Origin: Bryobacterales bacterium
GTDB taxonomy: Bacteria; Acidobacteriota; Terriglobia; Bryobacterales; Bryobacteraceae
Direction: 5' to 3'
Length of the DNA: 32,252 nt
NCBI GenBank assembly: GCA_947467185.1
Contig: CANIHR010000022.1
Location: forward strand, 1-32,252
Position 1 is the stretch's first letter. The number at the start of each line of letters is the position of its first letter. Below the pieces are notes generated by a model that was given only the letters and a program-made list of their open reading frames with translations, was not told where the DNA came from and did not search any database. Below, piece by piece: positions 1-8,858 of this stretch. Both the position numbers and the translations under genes were made by a program.

Positions 1-39
1 ACTAAACCTCCACGAATCAAACCACGCTAACCGGAGCAT

Positions 40-74
40 CGAAGGGGAGAGCGAGTCCGCAGCTCTCCCCTTCG
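40..74. repeat. 13-bp perfect inverted repeat upstream of clpB
   Basis: The arms CGAAGGGGAGAGC (40-52) and GCTCTCCCCTTCG (62-74) are perfectly complementary around a 9-nt loop. Neither strand has a T-run after the stem, so it is not a typical intrinsic terminator. It could be a terminator of the unseen upstream gene or an operator for clpB. The 9-nt spacing resembles the HrcA operator CIRCE, but the arm sequence is different. Confidence 0.6.
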
Positions 75-125
75 CCGTATACAAGCGGACGGCTTTAATC
101 TCTTAGTAGGAGGCCCTGTAACTCC

Positions 126-2771
126 ATGTCATTCCGATTCGATAAACTCACGCAAAAAGCCCAGGAAGCAGTACAACAGTCGCAGGAGTCCGCAGGCCAG
201 CAAGGCCATCAGGCCGTTCACCCCGTTCACCTTCTCATCGCGCTCACGTCTGAGCGCGAAGGCATTGTGCGCCCGGTGCTGGAAAAGTGCGGGATTCGTC
301 CCGACACGCTGCTGGCGGACGCCGAGCGCGAACTCACAAAACTTCCAAAAGTCACCGGTCAGGCCGCCGGCCAGTATGTTGCGCCATCGCTGCAGGGCGT
401 CTTTGATGCCGCCGCGAAGGCCGCAGAGAATTTCAAAGACGAATTTGTTTCAACCGAACACCTGCTGCTCGGGATCGCAGACCAGAAGTACGACCCGGCT
501 GGCAGTCTGCTGGTAAAGCAGGGCGCCGATCATGATGCGATCCTCAAAGCCCTGGTTGCCGTCCGCGGCACGCAGCGCGTCACCGACCAGAATCCGGAGT
601 CGAAGTATCAGGCGCTGGAACGTTACGCCGTCGATCTGACGGAACAGGCGCGGCGCGGCAAGCTCGACCCCGTCATCGGCCGCGACGAAGAAATTCGCCG
701 CGTGATGCAGGTTCTGAGCCGCCGCACCAAGAACAATCCGGTGCTGATCGGCGAGCCCGGCGTGGGTAAGACCGCCATTGTGGAAGGTCTGGCCCAGCGC
801 ATTCTGAAGGGCGACGTCCCGGATCAACTAAAGAACAAGAAACTGGTAGCCATCGACCTGGGTCAGATGGTGGCCGGCACCAAGTTCCGCGGCGAATTCG
901 AAGACCGGCTGAAGGCCGTTCTCAAGGAAATCACGCAGTCCAACGGCGAGATCATCTGCTTCATTGATGAACTCCACACGCTGGTGGGCGCGGGTGGCGC
1001 GGAAGGTTCCATTGACGCCGCCAACATGCTGAAGCCCGCGCTGGCGCGTGGCGAACTGCGCTGCATCGGTGCCACCACGCTGGCCGAGTATCGCAAACAC
1101 ATTGAAAAAGACGCCGCACTTGCCCGCCGTTTCCAGACGGTGTTGGTGGGCGAGCCCTCGGTGGACGACACGATCGCCATCCTTCGCGGATTGAAGGAGA
1201 AGTTCGAAATCCACCACAGCGTGCGCATCAAGGACTCGGCGATTGTCGCCGCAGCCGTGCTGTCGCATCGCTATATCTCCGACCGTTTTCTGCCTGACAA
1301 AGCCATCGATCTGGTGGACGAAGCCGGTTCCGCACTCAAGATTCAGATCGGCAGCATGCCGATTGAAATTGATAACGTGGAACGCCGGATTTCGCACCTT
1401 GAGATCGAACGCCAGGCGCTGAATCGCGAAAGCGACGTAGCGTCAAAGGACCGGCTGCGCCAGGTGGAAAACGAACTGGAGAGACTGCGCGGCGAGTCGG
1501 CGCAGTTGAAGGAACGCTGGGGCCGGGAAAAGGGTGCCATCACCCGTGTCCAGCAATTGAAGGAGGAGCTGGAGCAGGCTCGCGCGGAAGAAGAAAAAGC
1601 CACTCGCGAAAACGACTGGAACAGGGCCGCCGAACTTCGCTACGGCAAGCTGGCCGAGATTGAACGGAACCTGGAAACGGCGAACCGCGATATCGAAGCC
1701 ATGAAGGCTGGTTCTCCCCTCCTCAAAGAGGAAATCGACGAGGAAGACATCGCCCGCATTGTGGCGAAGTGGACCGGGATTCCAGTTTCAAGAATGCTGG
1801 AAGGCGAGGTACAGAAGCTCATCCACATGGAAGAGCGGCTGCATGACCGCGTGGTCGGCCAGAACGAAGCGGTTTCGCTGGTGGCGAACGCCATTCGCCG
1901 GAACCGTGCGGGTTTAAGCGACCCGCATCGTCCGATCGGCAGCTTCATCTTCCTCGGGCCGACCGGTGTGGGTAAAACCGAACTCGCCCGGGCTCTGGCG
2001 CAGTTCATGTTCGACGACGACAAGGCCATGATCCGGGTCGATATGTCGGAGTACATGGAGAAGCACTCCGTGTCCCGCATGATTGGCGCGCCTCCGGGCT
2101 ACGTTGGTTACGACGAAGGTGGACAGCTGACCGAGCATGTTCGCCGCCGTCCGTACTCGGTGGTGCTGTTCGACGAGATCGAAAAGGGTCACCCGGACGT
2201 GTTCAACACGATGCTGCAGATTCTGGATGACGGTCGGCTGACCGACGGCCAGGGTCGCACGGTGGACTTCAAGAACACCGTGATCATCATGACGTCGAAC
2301 GTGGGCAGCGCTGTGATTTCGGAGAACAGCCCGATTGGGTTCTCCATCAACCACAAGAGCAAGAATGGTCAGGAAGACATTCGCAAGCGGCTGATGGAAG
2401 CGCTGAAGGCCACGTTCCGGCCGGAATTCCTGAACCGTGTGGACGACATCATCGTCTTCAATACGCTGTCGAAGGAACACCTCGGGGTGATCATCGACCT
2501 GCAGTTGAAGAGGGTGGAAGGTCTGCTGGCGGCGCGGGGTCTGAAGATGAGTGTTTCGCAGGCAGCGAAGGACGCGATCATGACCGAAGGTTACGATGCG
2601 GCGTTCGGCGCGAGACCGCTCAAGAGGGCCATCCAGAGGCTGGTGCAGGATCCGCTGGCGCTTCGGTTACTGGCAGGAGACTTCCTCTCCGGGGAGACCA
2701 TCCTGGTGGATACCGAGGGCGGAACCGGCAAGCTGCGGTTCGATAAACAACTGGAAACGGTTGCGGCCTAA
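126..2771 (+). CDS. clpB: ATP-dependent chaperone ClpB
   Basis: This is a full-length 881-residue ClpB/Hsp104 disaggregase, which threads aggregated protein through a hexameric AAA+ ring together with DnaK. An N-terminal Clp repeat domain (about 1-150) is followed by AAA-1 with Walker A GEPGVGKT near residue 209 and Walker B FIDELH. Next come the long coiled-coil M domain (about 400-530, rich in Glu/Arg), which separates ClpB from ClpA and ClpC, and AAA-2 with Walker A GPTGVGKT near residue 611 and FDEIEKGH. The C-terminal small domain carries [10 protein letters not shown]. The length is close to the usual 860-880. The ATG at 126 follows a strong AGGAGG (108-113) with a 12-nt gap. It appears monocistronic, with a terminator directly after the stop. 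I could not identify a convincing heat-shock promoter upstream. Confidence 0.97.
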   Translation: MSFRFDKLTQKAQEAVQQSQESAGQQGHQAVHPVHLLIALTSEREGIVRPVLEKCGIRPDTLLADAERELTKLPKVTGQAAGQYVAPSLQGVFDAAAKAAENFKDEFVSTEHLLLGIADQKYDPAGSLLVKQGADHDAILKALVAVRGTQRVTDQNPESKYQALERYAVDLTEQARRGKLDPVIGRDEEIRRVMQVLSRRTKNNPVLIGEPGVGKTAIVEGLAQRILKGDVPDQLKNKKLVAIDLGQMVAGTKFRGEFEDRLKAVLKEITQSNGEIICFIDELHTLVGAGGAEGSIDAANMLKPALARGELRCIGATTLAEYRKHIEKDAALARRFQTVLVGEPSVDDTIAILRGLKEKFEIHHSVRIKDSAIVAAAVLSHRYISDRFLPDKAIDLVDEAGSALKIQIGSMPIEIDNVERRISHLEIERQALNRESDVASKDRLRQVENELERLRGESAQLKERWGREKGAITRVQQLKEELEQARAEEEKATRENDWNRAAELRYGKLAEIERNLETANRDIEAMKAGSPLLKEEIDEEDIARIVAKWTGIPVSRMLEGEVQKLIHMEERLHDRVVGQNEAVSLVANAIRRNRAGLSDPHRPIGSFIFLGPTGVGKTELARALAQFMFDDDKAMIRVDMSEYMEKHSVSRMIGAPPGYVGYDEGGQLTEHVRRRPYSVVLFDEIEKGHPDVFNTMLQILDDGRLTDGQGRTVDFKNTVIIMTSNVGSAVISENSPIGFSINHKSKNGQEDIRKRLMEALKATFRPEFLNRVDDIIVFNTLSKEHLGVIIDLQLKRVEGLLAARGLKMSVSQAAKDAIMTEGYDAAFGARPLKRAIQRLVQDPLALRLLAGDFLSGETILVDTEGGTGKLRFDKQLETVAA

Positions 2772-2789
2772 CAACCGCGACAGTAAGAG

Positions 2790-2821
2790 AAAAAGGGGGG
2801 GGCGAAAGCCTCCCCTTTTTC
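2790..2821. terminator. bidirectional intrinsic terminator between clpB and the convergent gene
   Basis: An A-rich/G-rich arm (AAAAGGGG followed by more G) pairs with GCCTCCCCTTTTT across a GAAA tetraloop. There is one wobble and one bulged G. It ends in a T-run on the plus strand, and the A-run on the left gives a U-tract on the minus strand. It can therefore stop transcription from both convergent genes. Confidence 0.85.
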
Positions 2822-2822
2822 G

Positions 2823-4574
2823 TTATCCCCGATGCTTCGGACAATCCTGATGGGCCGTCAGCAGTTCGCTGAGAACTTTTTCATAGGCTTCCTGGTCGTA
2901 GACGAAGTAGTGTCCCCTGCCCTCCAGTTCCGTTAACCGGCTACCCGGAATGTGTTCCTGCAGGTCTCGCGCCACAGCCACCGGCACAACCGGATCATCC
3001 GTGCCGTGCGTGATCAGTACCGTGCAGGCCGAGAGTTTGTCAACATCGACCTCCGGCTCGGAATAAAGAGCCTGTACCTCCTGCAGCAGGCAGCCAGGCG
3101 ACTGGGAGTAGCCCTCGCGCCGGTTGCGCTGAAACAGCTCTTCGGCCTCGGGTGTGGACAGTAGCCGCCGGTCATCCGGTGCCAGGCCTGCCTTCACGTC
3201 ATCGAAGTAGGTCCCCCAGTGATTCATCACCAGATCATGCTGCTCCTGTTCCACATCGAGGAACGCCTTTGACCGAATGCTGGCGAGCTTGGCGGAAAGC
3301 AGAATTCGCCAGGTGCGCTTCGAATACTGGATCCAGTGGGAGATCAAGCTGGGCATCCCCATGCCGCTGACGAGCGCCACGGCCCGGAGCCCAGGCAGTT
3401 GGCCACAGGCAAGCGCATACGTGGCGCCCGCGGAGAACCCAAAGATGGAGAACGGTACGCCCGGACCGAGGAGGTGTTCAGTCAGTTCACGAACATCCGC
3501 CGCCCAGCCCACAACGGTCCGTTCGGTGGAGGGTGTCGACAGGCCGATACCGGGACGATCCGGAGAAATCAGGCGGATGTTGAGGCGGGCGAGGGTTGCT
3601 TCGAGGCCAGGAACCGTCTCCAGACGAGAACCCTGAAAACCGTGGAAATAGAGGATCGGCGTCCCTTCGCGAGGGCCACGATCCATCCAGGAGATGGTGC
3701 GGCCGTCGCGAAGCGTCATCTTCCCGAATGAAGGGTCGCCTTCACCGGGCGCGGGACGCAGCCCGGGAATCTGTTGCATTAGGCCAGCGACGGCGCTCCG
3801 GAGAACTTCGAGGTCGGCGTGGGGATCCTGCGTGGGCTGAATCGGTTCGCCAATGCGGATATGGATCTGAAACGGCGGACTCGTCGCCTCGTCGTCCATT
3901 CCGGCGAAGATCACGGTCTCCGGAGACCAGTCGAGGCGCAGCCCTCCGATGGCGACCGGAACGACGGGGCAACCGGCTTTCTCCGCCGCTACTACCGCGC
4001 CTGTACTCCATTTTTGAAGCTGTTTTTCTGGGTCAGCGATGGCCCGACCGGCCGGGAAGATGAGGACGGCGTGGTCGTCGGTTTCGCGCAGATAGGCCGC
4101 AATTGTGTCCGACATGCCGTGGTGAACGCCCTTCTTTTCGTCGGGCACAAGCAGGGCAATGCCGTAATGGTGCAGAACCCAGCGTTCCAGTTGAACCGCC
4201 CAGTTCCGGCTGTCGGCGGTGATCAGGATGCGGGGAACGCGGCCAGCCTGGCGGGAGAGGAGATGGCCAAGAATGAAACCATCCACGCCGGATTTATAAC
4301 CGTGATTGGCGGCGACAATAAAGGAACTGTCAGGCAGATTTTCCAGACCCTCGACATCGATCCACGGCCAAACGTAGCGGTCAAACAGAACCTGCAGGAT
4401 CTGAATCGGCCAGCCCTGTTCCCGGATGTCTTCGGGAGCATCGCGCAGTTCCTTGCGAAGGACGAGGTGCAGCGGGATCGCGATCACGGCGAACCCCAGA
4501 GCCGCATAGGTCAGGGAGCGGAAGAATCCTCGGGCGAAACTCTCCGGTGCGTCCGTTTGGCTTCGTTTTTTCAA
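2823..4574 (-). CDS. PlsC-type acyltransferase fused to an alpha/beta hydrolase
   Basis: This is a two-domain protein of about 583 residues. The N-terminal part has a hydrophobic segment (near 22-45) and a lysophospholipid-acyltransferase-like domain. Its NHGYKSGVD near residue 90 is a variant of the NHxxxxD catalytic motif with one extra residue, and FPAGR replaces the usual FPEG(T/S)R. The C-terminal part is an alpha/beta hydrolase: YFHGFQGS (oxyanion loop), SPDRPGIG, nucleophile elbow GFSAG near 379, Asp in THGTDDP and His in GRGHYF. It probably acts at the membrane on lipid acyl groups, but the substrate is unknown. I prefer the TTG at 4574: it sits 7 nt after the upstream gene's stop and the stop is part of TGAGGGG, a good ribosome site. 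An in-frame ATG at 4625 would overlap the upstream gene by 44 nt. It is the last gene of the GMC operon. Confidence 0.85.
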   Translation of the reverse strand: MKKRSQTDAPESFARGFFRSLTYAALGFAVIAIPLHLVLRKELRDAPEDIREQGWPIQILQVLFDRYVWPWIDVEGLENLPDSSFIVAANHGYKSGVDGFILGHLLSRQAGRVPRILITADSRNWAVQLERWVLHHYGIALLVPDEKKGVHHGMSDTIAAYLRETDDHAVLIFPAGRAIADPEKQLQKWSTGAVVAAEKAGCPVVPVAIGGLRLDWSPETVIFAGMDDEATSPPFQIHIRIGEPIQPTQDPHADLEVLRSAVAGLMQQIPGLRPAPGEGDPSFGKMTLRDGRTISWMDRGPREGTPILYFHGFQGSRLETVPGLEATLARLNIRLISPDRPGIGLSTPSTERTVVGWAADVRELTEHLLGPGVPFSIFGFSAGATYALACGQLPGLRAVALVSGMGMPSLISHWIQYSKRTWRILLSAKLASIRSKAFLDVEQEQHDLVMNHWGTYFDDVKAGLAPDDRRLLSTPEAEELFQRNRREGYSQSPGCLLQEVQALYSEPEVDVDKLSACTVLITHGTDDPVVPVAVARDLQEHIPGSRLTELEGRGHYFVYDQEAYEKVLSELLTAHQDCPKHRG

Positions 4575-4581
4575 AATCCCC

Positions 4582-4938
4582 TCAATCGCGGTCGAAGGCG
4601 AAACAAACGCCCGTACCCACCGCATACGCAAGGATATCGAAAGGGTCAAAGGTCCCGGGGAATATCCCGTGCGGCCAGAAATACTGGCTGACTTCGGTGG
4701 CGGTGCTCGCCAGAAAGATCGACGCGGCGGTGATCACGGGCGTTGCGCCCACAGTGCGACGAATAAAGCCGAAACGTGCGGGATTATCCAGACTGCGGGT
4801 AGCGATGTACAGCCACGCAGGCTGCGTCAGGTCGGCACCGTAACTGGTGAGCAGGCCAGCGTGGATATGCTGCATATCGAGAGCCGCACAGAGAAGCCAC
4901 ACTGCGAGAACGAGCCAGTATGTGACCCGCCAGGTCAT
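4582..4938 (-). CDS. VanZ-like small membrane protein
   Basis: This 118-residue integral membrane protein has about three hydrophobic segments: one near the N-terminus after MTWRVTYW, one around the TPVITAASIFLAS stretch, and one at the C-terminus. The segment TEVSQYFWPHG followed by GTFDPFDILAYAVGTG matches the ending typical of VanZ/DUF2809-type proteins (E..Q...PGR..D..D...N..G). The function of this group is unknown. The start overlaps the stop of the upstream subunit gene as ATGA (4935-4938), which implies translational coupling and membership of the GMC operon. The family assignment rests on this C-terminal pattern only. Confidence 0.7.
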   Translation of the reverse strand: MTWRVTYWLVLAVWLLCAALDMQHIHAGLLTSYGADLTQPAWLYIATRSLDNPARFGFIRRTVGATPVITAASIFLASTATEVSQYFWPHGIFPGTFDPFDILAYAVGTGVCFAFDRD

Positions 4939-5549
4939 GCCAGGGGACTGCGGCTCATAACGTAGTCAACAGCTTCTTTGGGCACACTGAAGACGGCCAT
5001 CGCGCCGTTGCCGACAAAGCCCAGGTCCTTCACGCCGGCCGGGCTCGTGTAATAAGCATCGACCACCATGTTGCGAACCCAGGTCCAGAACGGGACTCCG
5101 GCGGCGACTTCGGGCGTGTGGTTTTTCGTGTACGCCAGTTTGTCGAGCAGCGCGGTTTGCTGGTCGGGCTTCGCGGTCAGGAAGTCGCTGCCGTACGTCT
5201 TGCGCATGTAGCCATCCACCCAGGCCATACCGCCATTAAAAATGGCGAGGAGTTCAGCATTGCGGCTCGCGAGGAAGTCGATGTACTCGGCGGCGCCTGC
5301 ATCGGAAGCCCCGGCGGAGTGATCATCTTTCGGAATGATGAGGTCCGCCAGCTTGCGAAGGGTGTTGAAGTAGTGGCGATTGAAGCCCTTCGGGGCATAG
5401 TTCGGACCGCCGCTGAGAGACTTCACAGCGGCGACTTCCGCGTGAACGTGTTGAGCGAGCGCGGGTGAAAGCACACCCGAACCGGCAGCCGAAAGCACCA
5501 TGGAACTGCCAATGATTTTGAAAAGGTCGCGGCGCGACTGGTCTTCCAT
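4935..5549 (-). CDS. gluconate 2-dehydrogenase subunit 3-like protein, Tat signal
   Basis: This 204-residue small subunit partners a GMC flavoprotein. The N-terminus carries SRRDLFK followed by a hydrophobic stretch and ALAQ, a good match to a twin-arginine signal with cleavage near residue 33. The body has YFNTLRKLADLIIPKDDHSAGASDAGAAEYID, split here as YFNTLRKLADLIIP and DHSAGASDAG, the typical opening of the gluconate_2-dh3 family. The large subunit lacks an export signal, so this protein probably carries it through the Tat pathway to the periplasm. It is coupled to the large subunit by a TAATG junction at 5549-5551 and to the next gene by ATGA. No cytochrome subunit is seen nearby, so the electron acceptor is unknown. 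Confidence 0.88.
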   Translation of the reverse strand: MEDQSRRDLFKIIGSSMVLSAAGSGVLSPALAQHVHAEVAAVKSLSGGPNYAPKGFNRHYFNTLRKLADLIIPKDDHSAGASDAGAAEYIDFLASRNAELLAIFNGGMAWVDGYMRKTYGSDFLTAKPDQQTALLDKLAYTKNHTPEVAAGVPFWTWVRNMVVDAYYTSPAGVKDLGFVGNGAMAVFSVPKEAVDYVMSRSPLA

Positions 5550-7267
5550 TACACATTCCCCTTCTTGATTTCTTCAGCCAGATGTTCGGCGGCGCGCCAG
5601 GCGTTGGCCACGATGGTCAGCGTCACGTTCTTGTCGGGGTTGCCGTTAAACGGCGCGGCATCAACGACGGTCAGGTTCGGCACTTCATGCGCCTGCGACC
5701 ATTTGTTGAGAACGCTGGTCTTCGGATCGTCCCCCATGCGGCAGGTACCGGCTTCGTGGATGATTTCGCCGCCGATGGAGATAGCGGAGTTGAGATTCGC
5801 GGGCAGGTCCGGCGAAGTCACACGGCCACCCATCGTCTCAATCAGTTCCTTGAACGTGTTGTGCATGTGCTGCACCATCTTGAGTTCGTACTGGCTCCAC
5901 TTGAAGTGGAAGCGCGGAACCGGGATGCCCCACTGATCAACCGCAACGGGGTCGATGTCGAGGAAGGAATCCGCGTTCGGGATCATTTCGCCGCGGCCTG
6001 AGAAACTGACCTGGCTGCCATAGAATCGGCGGACATCGTCCTTCAGTTTGGTGCCGTAGCCTTCGGCTTTGGCGGCAACGCCACGGAAGGACCCGATCTG
6101 CGGCATGTTGAAGCCACCGCCGATTTCCACGTGATAACCGCGGGGGAAGTCCTTGTTCTTCTTATCGAGTTCCCACCACGGAATGTAAACGTGCATGCCT
6201 CCGATGCCGTCGCTGTTGTGGCGGGGCGTGCCTTCGAGCGCGGGAACAATGCCGGAGACCGCGTGCCCGACCGTATCGGTCAGGTTGCGTCCCACCTGGT
6301 TGGAGCCGTTGGCAAGGCCATTCGGGAACTTGGTGGATTTCGAGTTGAGCAGCAGGCGAGCCGATTCGCAGGCGCTGGCCGCGACCACTACAGCCCGGCA
6401 CTTGATGGTGCGTTCCTGGCGGGTGATCTTATCGACGTAGGAAATGCCGTTGGCCTTACCGGCACTGTCGACCAGAATCGCGCGCGCCATGGCGTTGCTG
6501 ATGACGGTGAGACGGCCGGTCTTCATGGCCGGGAAGATCATCGCCTGGCTGGACGTGAATGCCGAAGCGGTCTTGCACCCGCGTCCGCACTGGCCGCAAT
6601 AGTGACAGGCGGCGCGGCCGTGGATCGACTTCGTCAGCATGGCCATGCGGGAGGGGATGACGGGGATGTTCAGGCGCTTCCCGGCGCGCTGGACCAACTG
6701 CTCGTGAACGCGCGGAGCGACGGGCGGCAGGAACTTGCCATCGGGGGCGCTGCGGATGCCTTCGCGAGTGCCGGTGATGCCGATGAAGTCTTCGGCCTTG
6801 TCGTACCAGGGCGACATTTCGTCGTAGGTGACGGGCCAGTCGGTGCCCAGGCCGTCGAACTGCTGCGGCTTGAAGTCGTAGTCGGAGAAGCGGAGGGAGA
6901 TGCGGCCGTAGTGGTTGGTGCGGCCACCCATGATGCGGGAGCGGAACCACTTGAACTCGCTGCCCGGGGCGACGGTGAAGGGTTCGCCGGGGATGTTCCA
7001 GTAGCCATTGGGCGCAAGGAAGTAGCCGAACGGGTAGATGTCCTTGCCGAAGTAGTTTTCAGCATTGGGGCCGACGCCGCGATGGTCCACTTCCCAGGGC
7101 CACATGTGCTCTTTGAAATCGGTAAAGGGATTGAGCATGGGGCCGGCTTCGAGGAGCGTAACCTTCATGCCGAGGTCGGTCAGGACCTTGACGGTGGTGC
7201 CACCACCGGCTCCCGAGCCGATGACGACGACGTCATGGATTTCGGTCTTAGGCTGTGCCTGGAACAT
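5549..7267 (-). CDS. GMC family FAD-dependent oxidoreductase (dehydrogenase large subunit)
   Basis: This 572-residue flavoprotein belongs to the glucose-methanol-choline family and probably oxidises a sugar or polyol in the periplasm. The N-terminal Rossmann motif VVVIGSGAGGG (about 14-24) binds FAD, and GGRTNHYGRISLR is a family segment. The C-terminal GMC_oxred_C region has HEAGTCRMGDD (about 502-512) and NPDKNVTLT (about 539-547), which hold the conserved His and Asn. An added feature is a C-x2-C-x2-C-x3-C cluster in CHYCGQCGRGC (about 218-228), the spacing of a ferredoxin-like iron-sulfur site. It has no signal peptide of its own and is followed at once by a Tat-bearing small subunit. The substrate cannot be read from sequence. 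Confidence 0.92.
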   Translation of the reverse strand: MFQAQPKTEIHDVVVIGSGAGGGTTVKVLTDLGMKVTLLEAGPMLNPFTDFKEHMWPWEVDHRGVGPNAENYFGKDIYPFGYFLAPNGYWNIPGEPFTVAPGSEFKWFRSRIMGGRTNHYGRISLRFSDYDFKPQQFDGLGTDWPVTYDEMSPWYDKAEDFIGITGTREGIRSAPDGKFLPPVAPRVHEQLVQRAGKRLNIPVIPSRMAMLTKSIHGRAACHYCGQCGRGCKTASAFTSSQAMIFPAMKTGRLTVISNAMARAILVDSAGKANGISYVDKITRQERTIKCRAVVVAASACESARLLLNSKSTKFPNGLANGSNQVGRNLTDTVGHAVSGIVPALEGTPRHNSDGIGGMHVYIPWWELDKKNKDFPRGYHVEIGGGFNMPQIGSFRGVAAKAEGYGTKLKDDVRRFYGSQVSFSGRGEMIPNADSFLDIDPVAVDQWGIPVPRFHFKWSQYELKMVQHMHNTFKELIETMGGRVTSPDLPANLNSAISIGGEIIHEAGTCRMGDDPKTSVLNKWSQAHEVPNLTVVDAAPFNGNPDKNVTLTIVANAWRAAEHLAEEIKKGNV

Positions 7268-7326
7268 GATGTGAGGTTAACATTTGGCGCACAAGTTCGC
7301 GTGACCAGCCGCACACCAGTTGAGAG

Positions 7327-7572
7327 TCAATTCACGTCTGGAGATCCAACCAATGGCCCCACAGCCAGGTCTTCATCCAACAGAGGCCAGTGAATCCCGT
7401 ATCCGGATGGGGACAGTTCCGCGAGCAGGCGTTCCGTCATGCCGGCTGCAGCCAGACGGGCGGAACAGTGCGCCCACGGAATGGCGACCTCGCGACCTTC
7501 GAGAACGAGCAACAAGGCATCGGGAGTTGTTCGGATGCTCGTAGCCAGGACTGGACTTTGGGTAGCTTTCAT
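7327..7572 (-). CDS. DUF2442-like small protein
   Basis: This is an 81-residue protein if the start is the ATG at 7572, which overlaps the preceding stop as ATGA. The features are a beta-rich N-terminal half with LLLVLEGREVAIPWAHCSARL and a C-terminal ELSPSGYGIHWPLLDEDLAVGPL. The phrase 'GYGIHWPLLDEDLAV..L' is characteristic of DUF2442 proteins. Their role is unproven. They often lie beside DUF4160 genes, as here, which suggests a two-protein unit possibly of toxin-antitoxin type. That function is inference only. Confidence 0.82.
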   Translation of the reverse strand: MKATQSPVLATSIRTTPDALLLVLEGREVAIPWAHCSARLAAAGMTERLLAELSPSGYGIHWPLLDEDLAVGPLVGSPDVN

Positions 7573-7820
7573 CGTGCGTCTCCTCGTGCATTCCACGCCG
7601 CACAGATTTCGTCGAAGTGTTCGAAGATCACCTGCCGAATTTCGCGCCGCAGTTGGGGCGTCAAGCCTCGTTCAAAGTCTTCCTCAATCTCGAACCGTGC
7701 CGCGTCGATCCAGAACTTACATTCCGCCCCGCCCTTGCGTGCGTGTACATGCATTGGCTCACTACCTTCGTTGGAATAGAAGAACACACGCCATCCCCGA
7801 ACGATCAGAATTGTCGGCAT
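7569..7820 (-). CDS. DUF4160-like small protein
   Basis: This 83-residue protein starts at the ATG at 7820 (MPTILIVRGWRVFFYSNEG). It contains EPMHVHARKGGAECKFWID, the central signature of DUF4160, and then a helical acidic end (DFERGLTPQLRREI). An in-frame ATG 30 nt upstream exists but lies before the conserved opening. The stop overlaps the DUF2442 start by four bases, so the two are co-translated. A perfect TATAAT lies 9 nt before the ATG (7830-7835, minus), so the message may have almost no 5' leader. Function is unknown, with a possible toxin-antitoxin-like pairing. Confidence 0.85.
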   Translation of the reverse strand: MPTILIVRGWRVFFYSNEGSEPMHVHARKGGAECKFWIDAARFEIEEDFERGLTPQLRREIRQVIFEHFDEICAAWNARGDAR

Positions 7821-7829
7821 GTCATCCCA

Positions 7830-7835
7830 ATTATA
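7830..7835 (-). promoter_or_regulatory. putative -10 element (TATAAT) for the DUF4160/DUF2442 pair
   Basis: The minus strand reads TATAAT, nine bases before the DUF4160 ATG, with no Shine-Dalgarno sequence between them. I see no good -35 at 16-18 nt, so this is tentative. Confidence 0.4.
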
Positions 7836-7883
7836 GGTGGAGAAAAGCACCTTGCACTATACCCCCGTTATAGAATCAGCGTG

Positions 7884-8855
7884 ATGAGATCCATTGCGCT
7901 TCCTCTCCTGACAGTCGCTTCGCTCTGTTTTGCCGCCGACGCTCCTGACCATAAGACGACCAAAGCTGAGGTCGAGACCTGGTTTACCAAGCTCTCCAAT
8001 TGGGGGCGATGGGGGAAGGCCGATGAGATCGGGACGGTCAACCTGATCACGCCGGAGACGCGCAAGAAGGCGGCTGCGCTGGTGAAGGACGGCGTTTCGA
8101 TCTCGATGGCGCACAACGTCCTGAAAGAGAAAGCTGCGGACAACGGCGAACCCTTCATCCACAAGATGAACTACACGGGCGCGAAGCCCAATGGCGACTG
8201 GTTCATGGACGAGTACGACGTGAGCTTCCACGGCCTGGCCCATACGCACATGGATTCCCTATCGCACACGTCGTATCAGGGCAAGATGTACAACGGGTTC
8301 TCACAGTTGGACGTAACGGAAACGGGCGCGAAGGAACTCGGGATCACGGGCTTTAAGAACGGCATCTTTGGCCGCGCGATTTTGATGGATATTCCTCGTC
8401 TGAAGGGCGTGCCGTATCTGGAACCCGGCACGGCGATCTTCCCGGAAGATCTGGAAGCGTGGGAGAAGAAGGCGGGCGTGAAAGTAGGTTCGGGCGATAT
8501 CCTGCTGATCCGCACGGGCCGTTGGGCGCGCCGCGATGCCAAGGGTCCCTGGGACCCCTCGGCGATGGCCGGGCTGCATGCGTCCTGCGTACCCTGGCTG
8601 AAGGCTCGGAATGTGGCGATCGCCGGCAGCGACGGTGCTCTCGATGTACTGCCTTCGCAGGTGGAAGGTGCCGTACAGCCGGTTCACCAGGTGATTCTGG
8701 TCGCGATGGGTATGCCGATCTTCGACAATCTGGATCTGGAGCAGGTGTCGGCAGAAGCGGCGAAGCGAAACCGGTTTGCATTCCTGGTGACGTCGTCTCC
8801 GCTCGCGGTACAGGGCGGCACAGGATCTCCGTTCAATCCGATCGCGACGTTCTAG
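7884..8855 (+). CDS. secreted cyclase family protein (kynurenine-formamidase-like metal hydrolase)
   Basis: This 323-residue protein starts at ATG 7884 with a clear signal peptide (MRSIALPLLTVASLCFAAD). Next comes the KLSNWGRWGKADEIGTVNLI opening, typical of bacterial cyclase-family hydrolases. The metal-binding motif reads HTHMDSLSH near residue 116, the counterpart of HxGTHxDxPxH in kynurenine formamidase-like enzymes. Later HASCVPWLKARNVAIAGSDG holds the C-terminal metal/active-site segment. It is expected to act in the periplasm on an amide or lactone, but the substrate is unknown. A longer open frame runs upstream to 7617 but has no family features. The stop is only 3 nt from the convergent channel gene. 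TAGAAT lies 7 nt before the ATG and no ribosome site is evident. Confidence 0.88.
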   Translation: MRSIALPLLTVASLCFAADAPDHKTTKAEVETWFTKLSNWGRWGKADEIGTVNLITPETRKKAAALVKDGVSISMAHNVLKEKAADNGEPFIHKMNYTGAKPNGDWFMDEYDVSFHGLAHTHMDSLSHTSYQGKMYNGFSQLDVTETGAKELGITGFKNGIFGRAILMDIPRLKGVPYLEPGTAIFPEDLEAWEKKAGVKVGSGDILLIRTGRWARRDAKGPWDPSAMAGLHASCVPWLKARNVAIAGSDGALDVLPSQVEGAVQPVHQVILVAMGMPIFDNLDLEQVSAEAAKRNRFAFLVTSSPLAVQGGTGSPFNPIATF

Positions 8856-8858
8856 TTT

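Noticed and set aside
6131-7393. 420-codon open frame on the plus strand opposite the GMC gene
   Set aside because: It is antisense to a well-recognised flavoprotein, shows no family motifs and is explained by GC-rich codon use.
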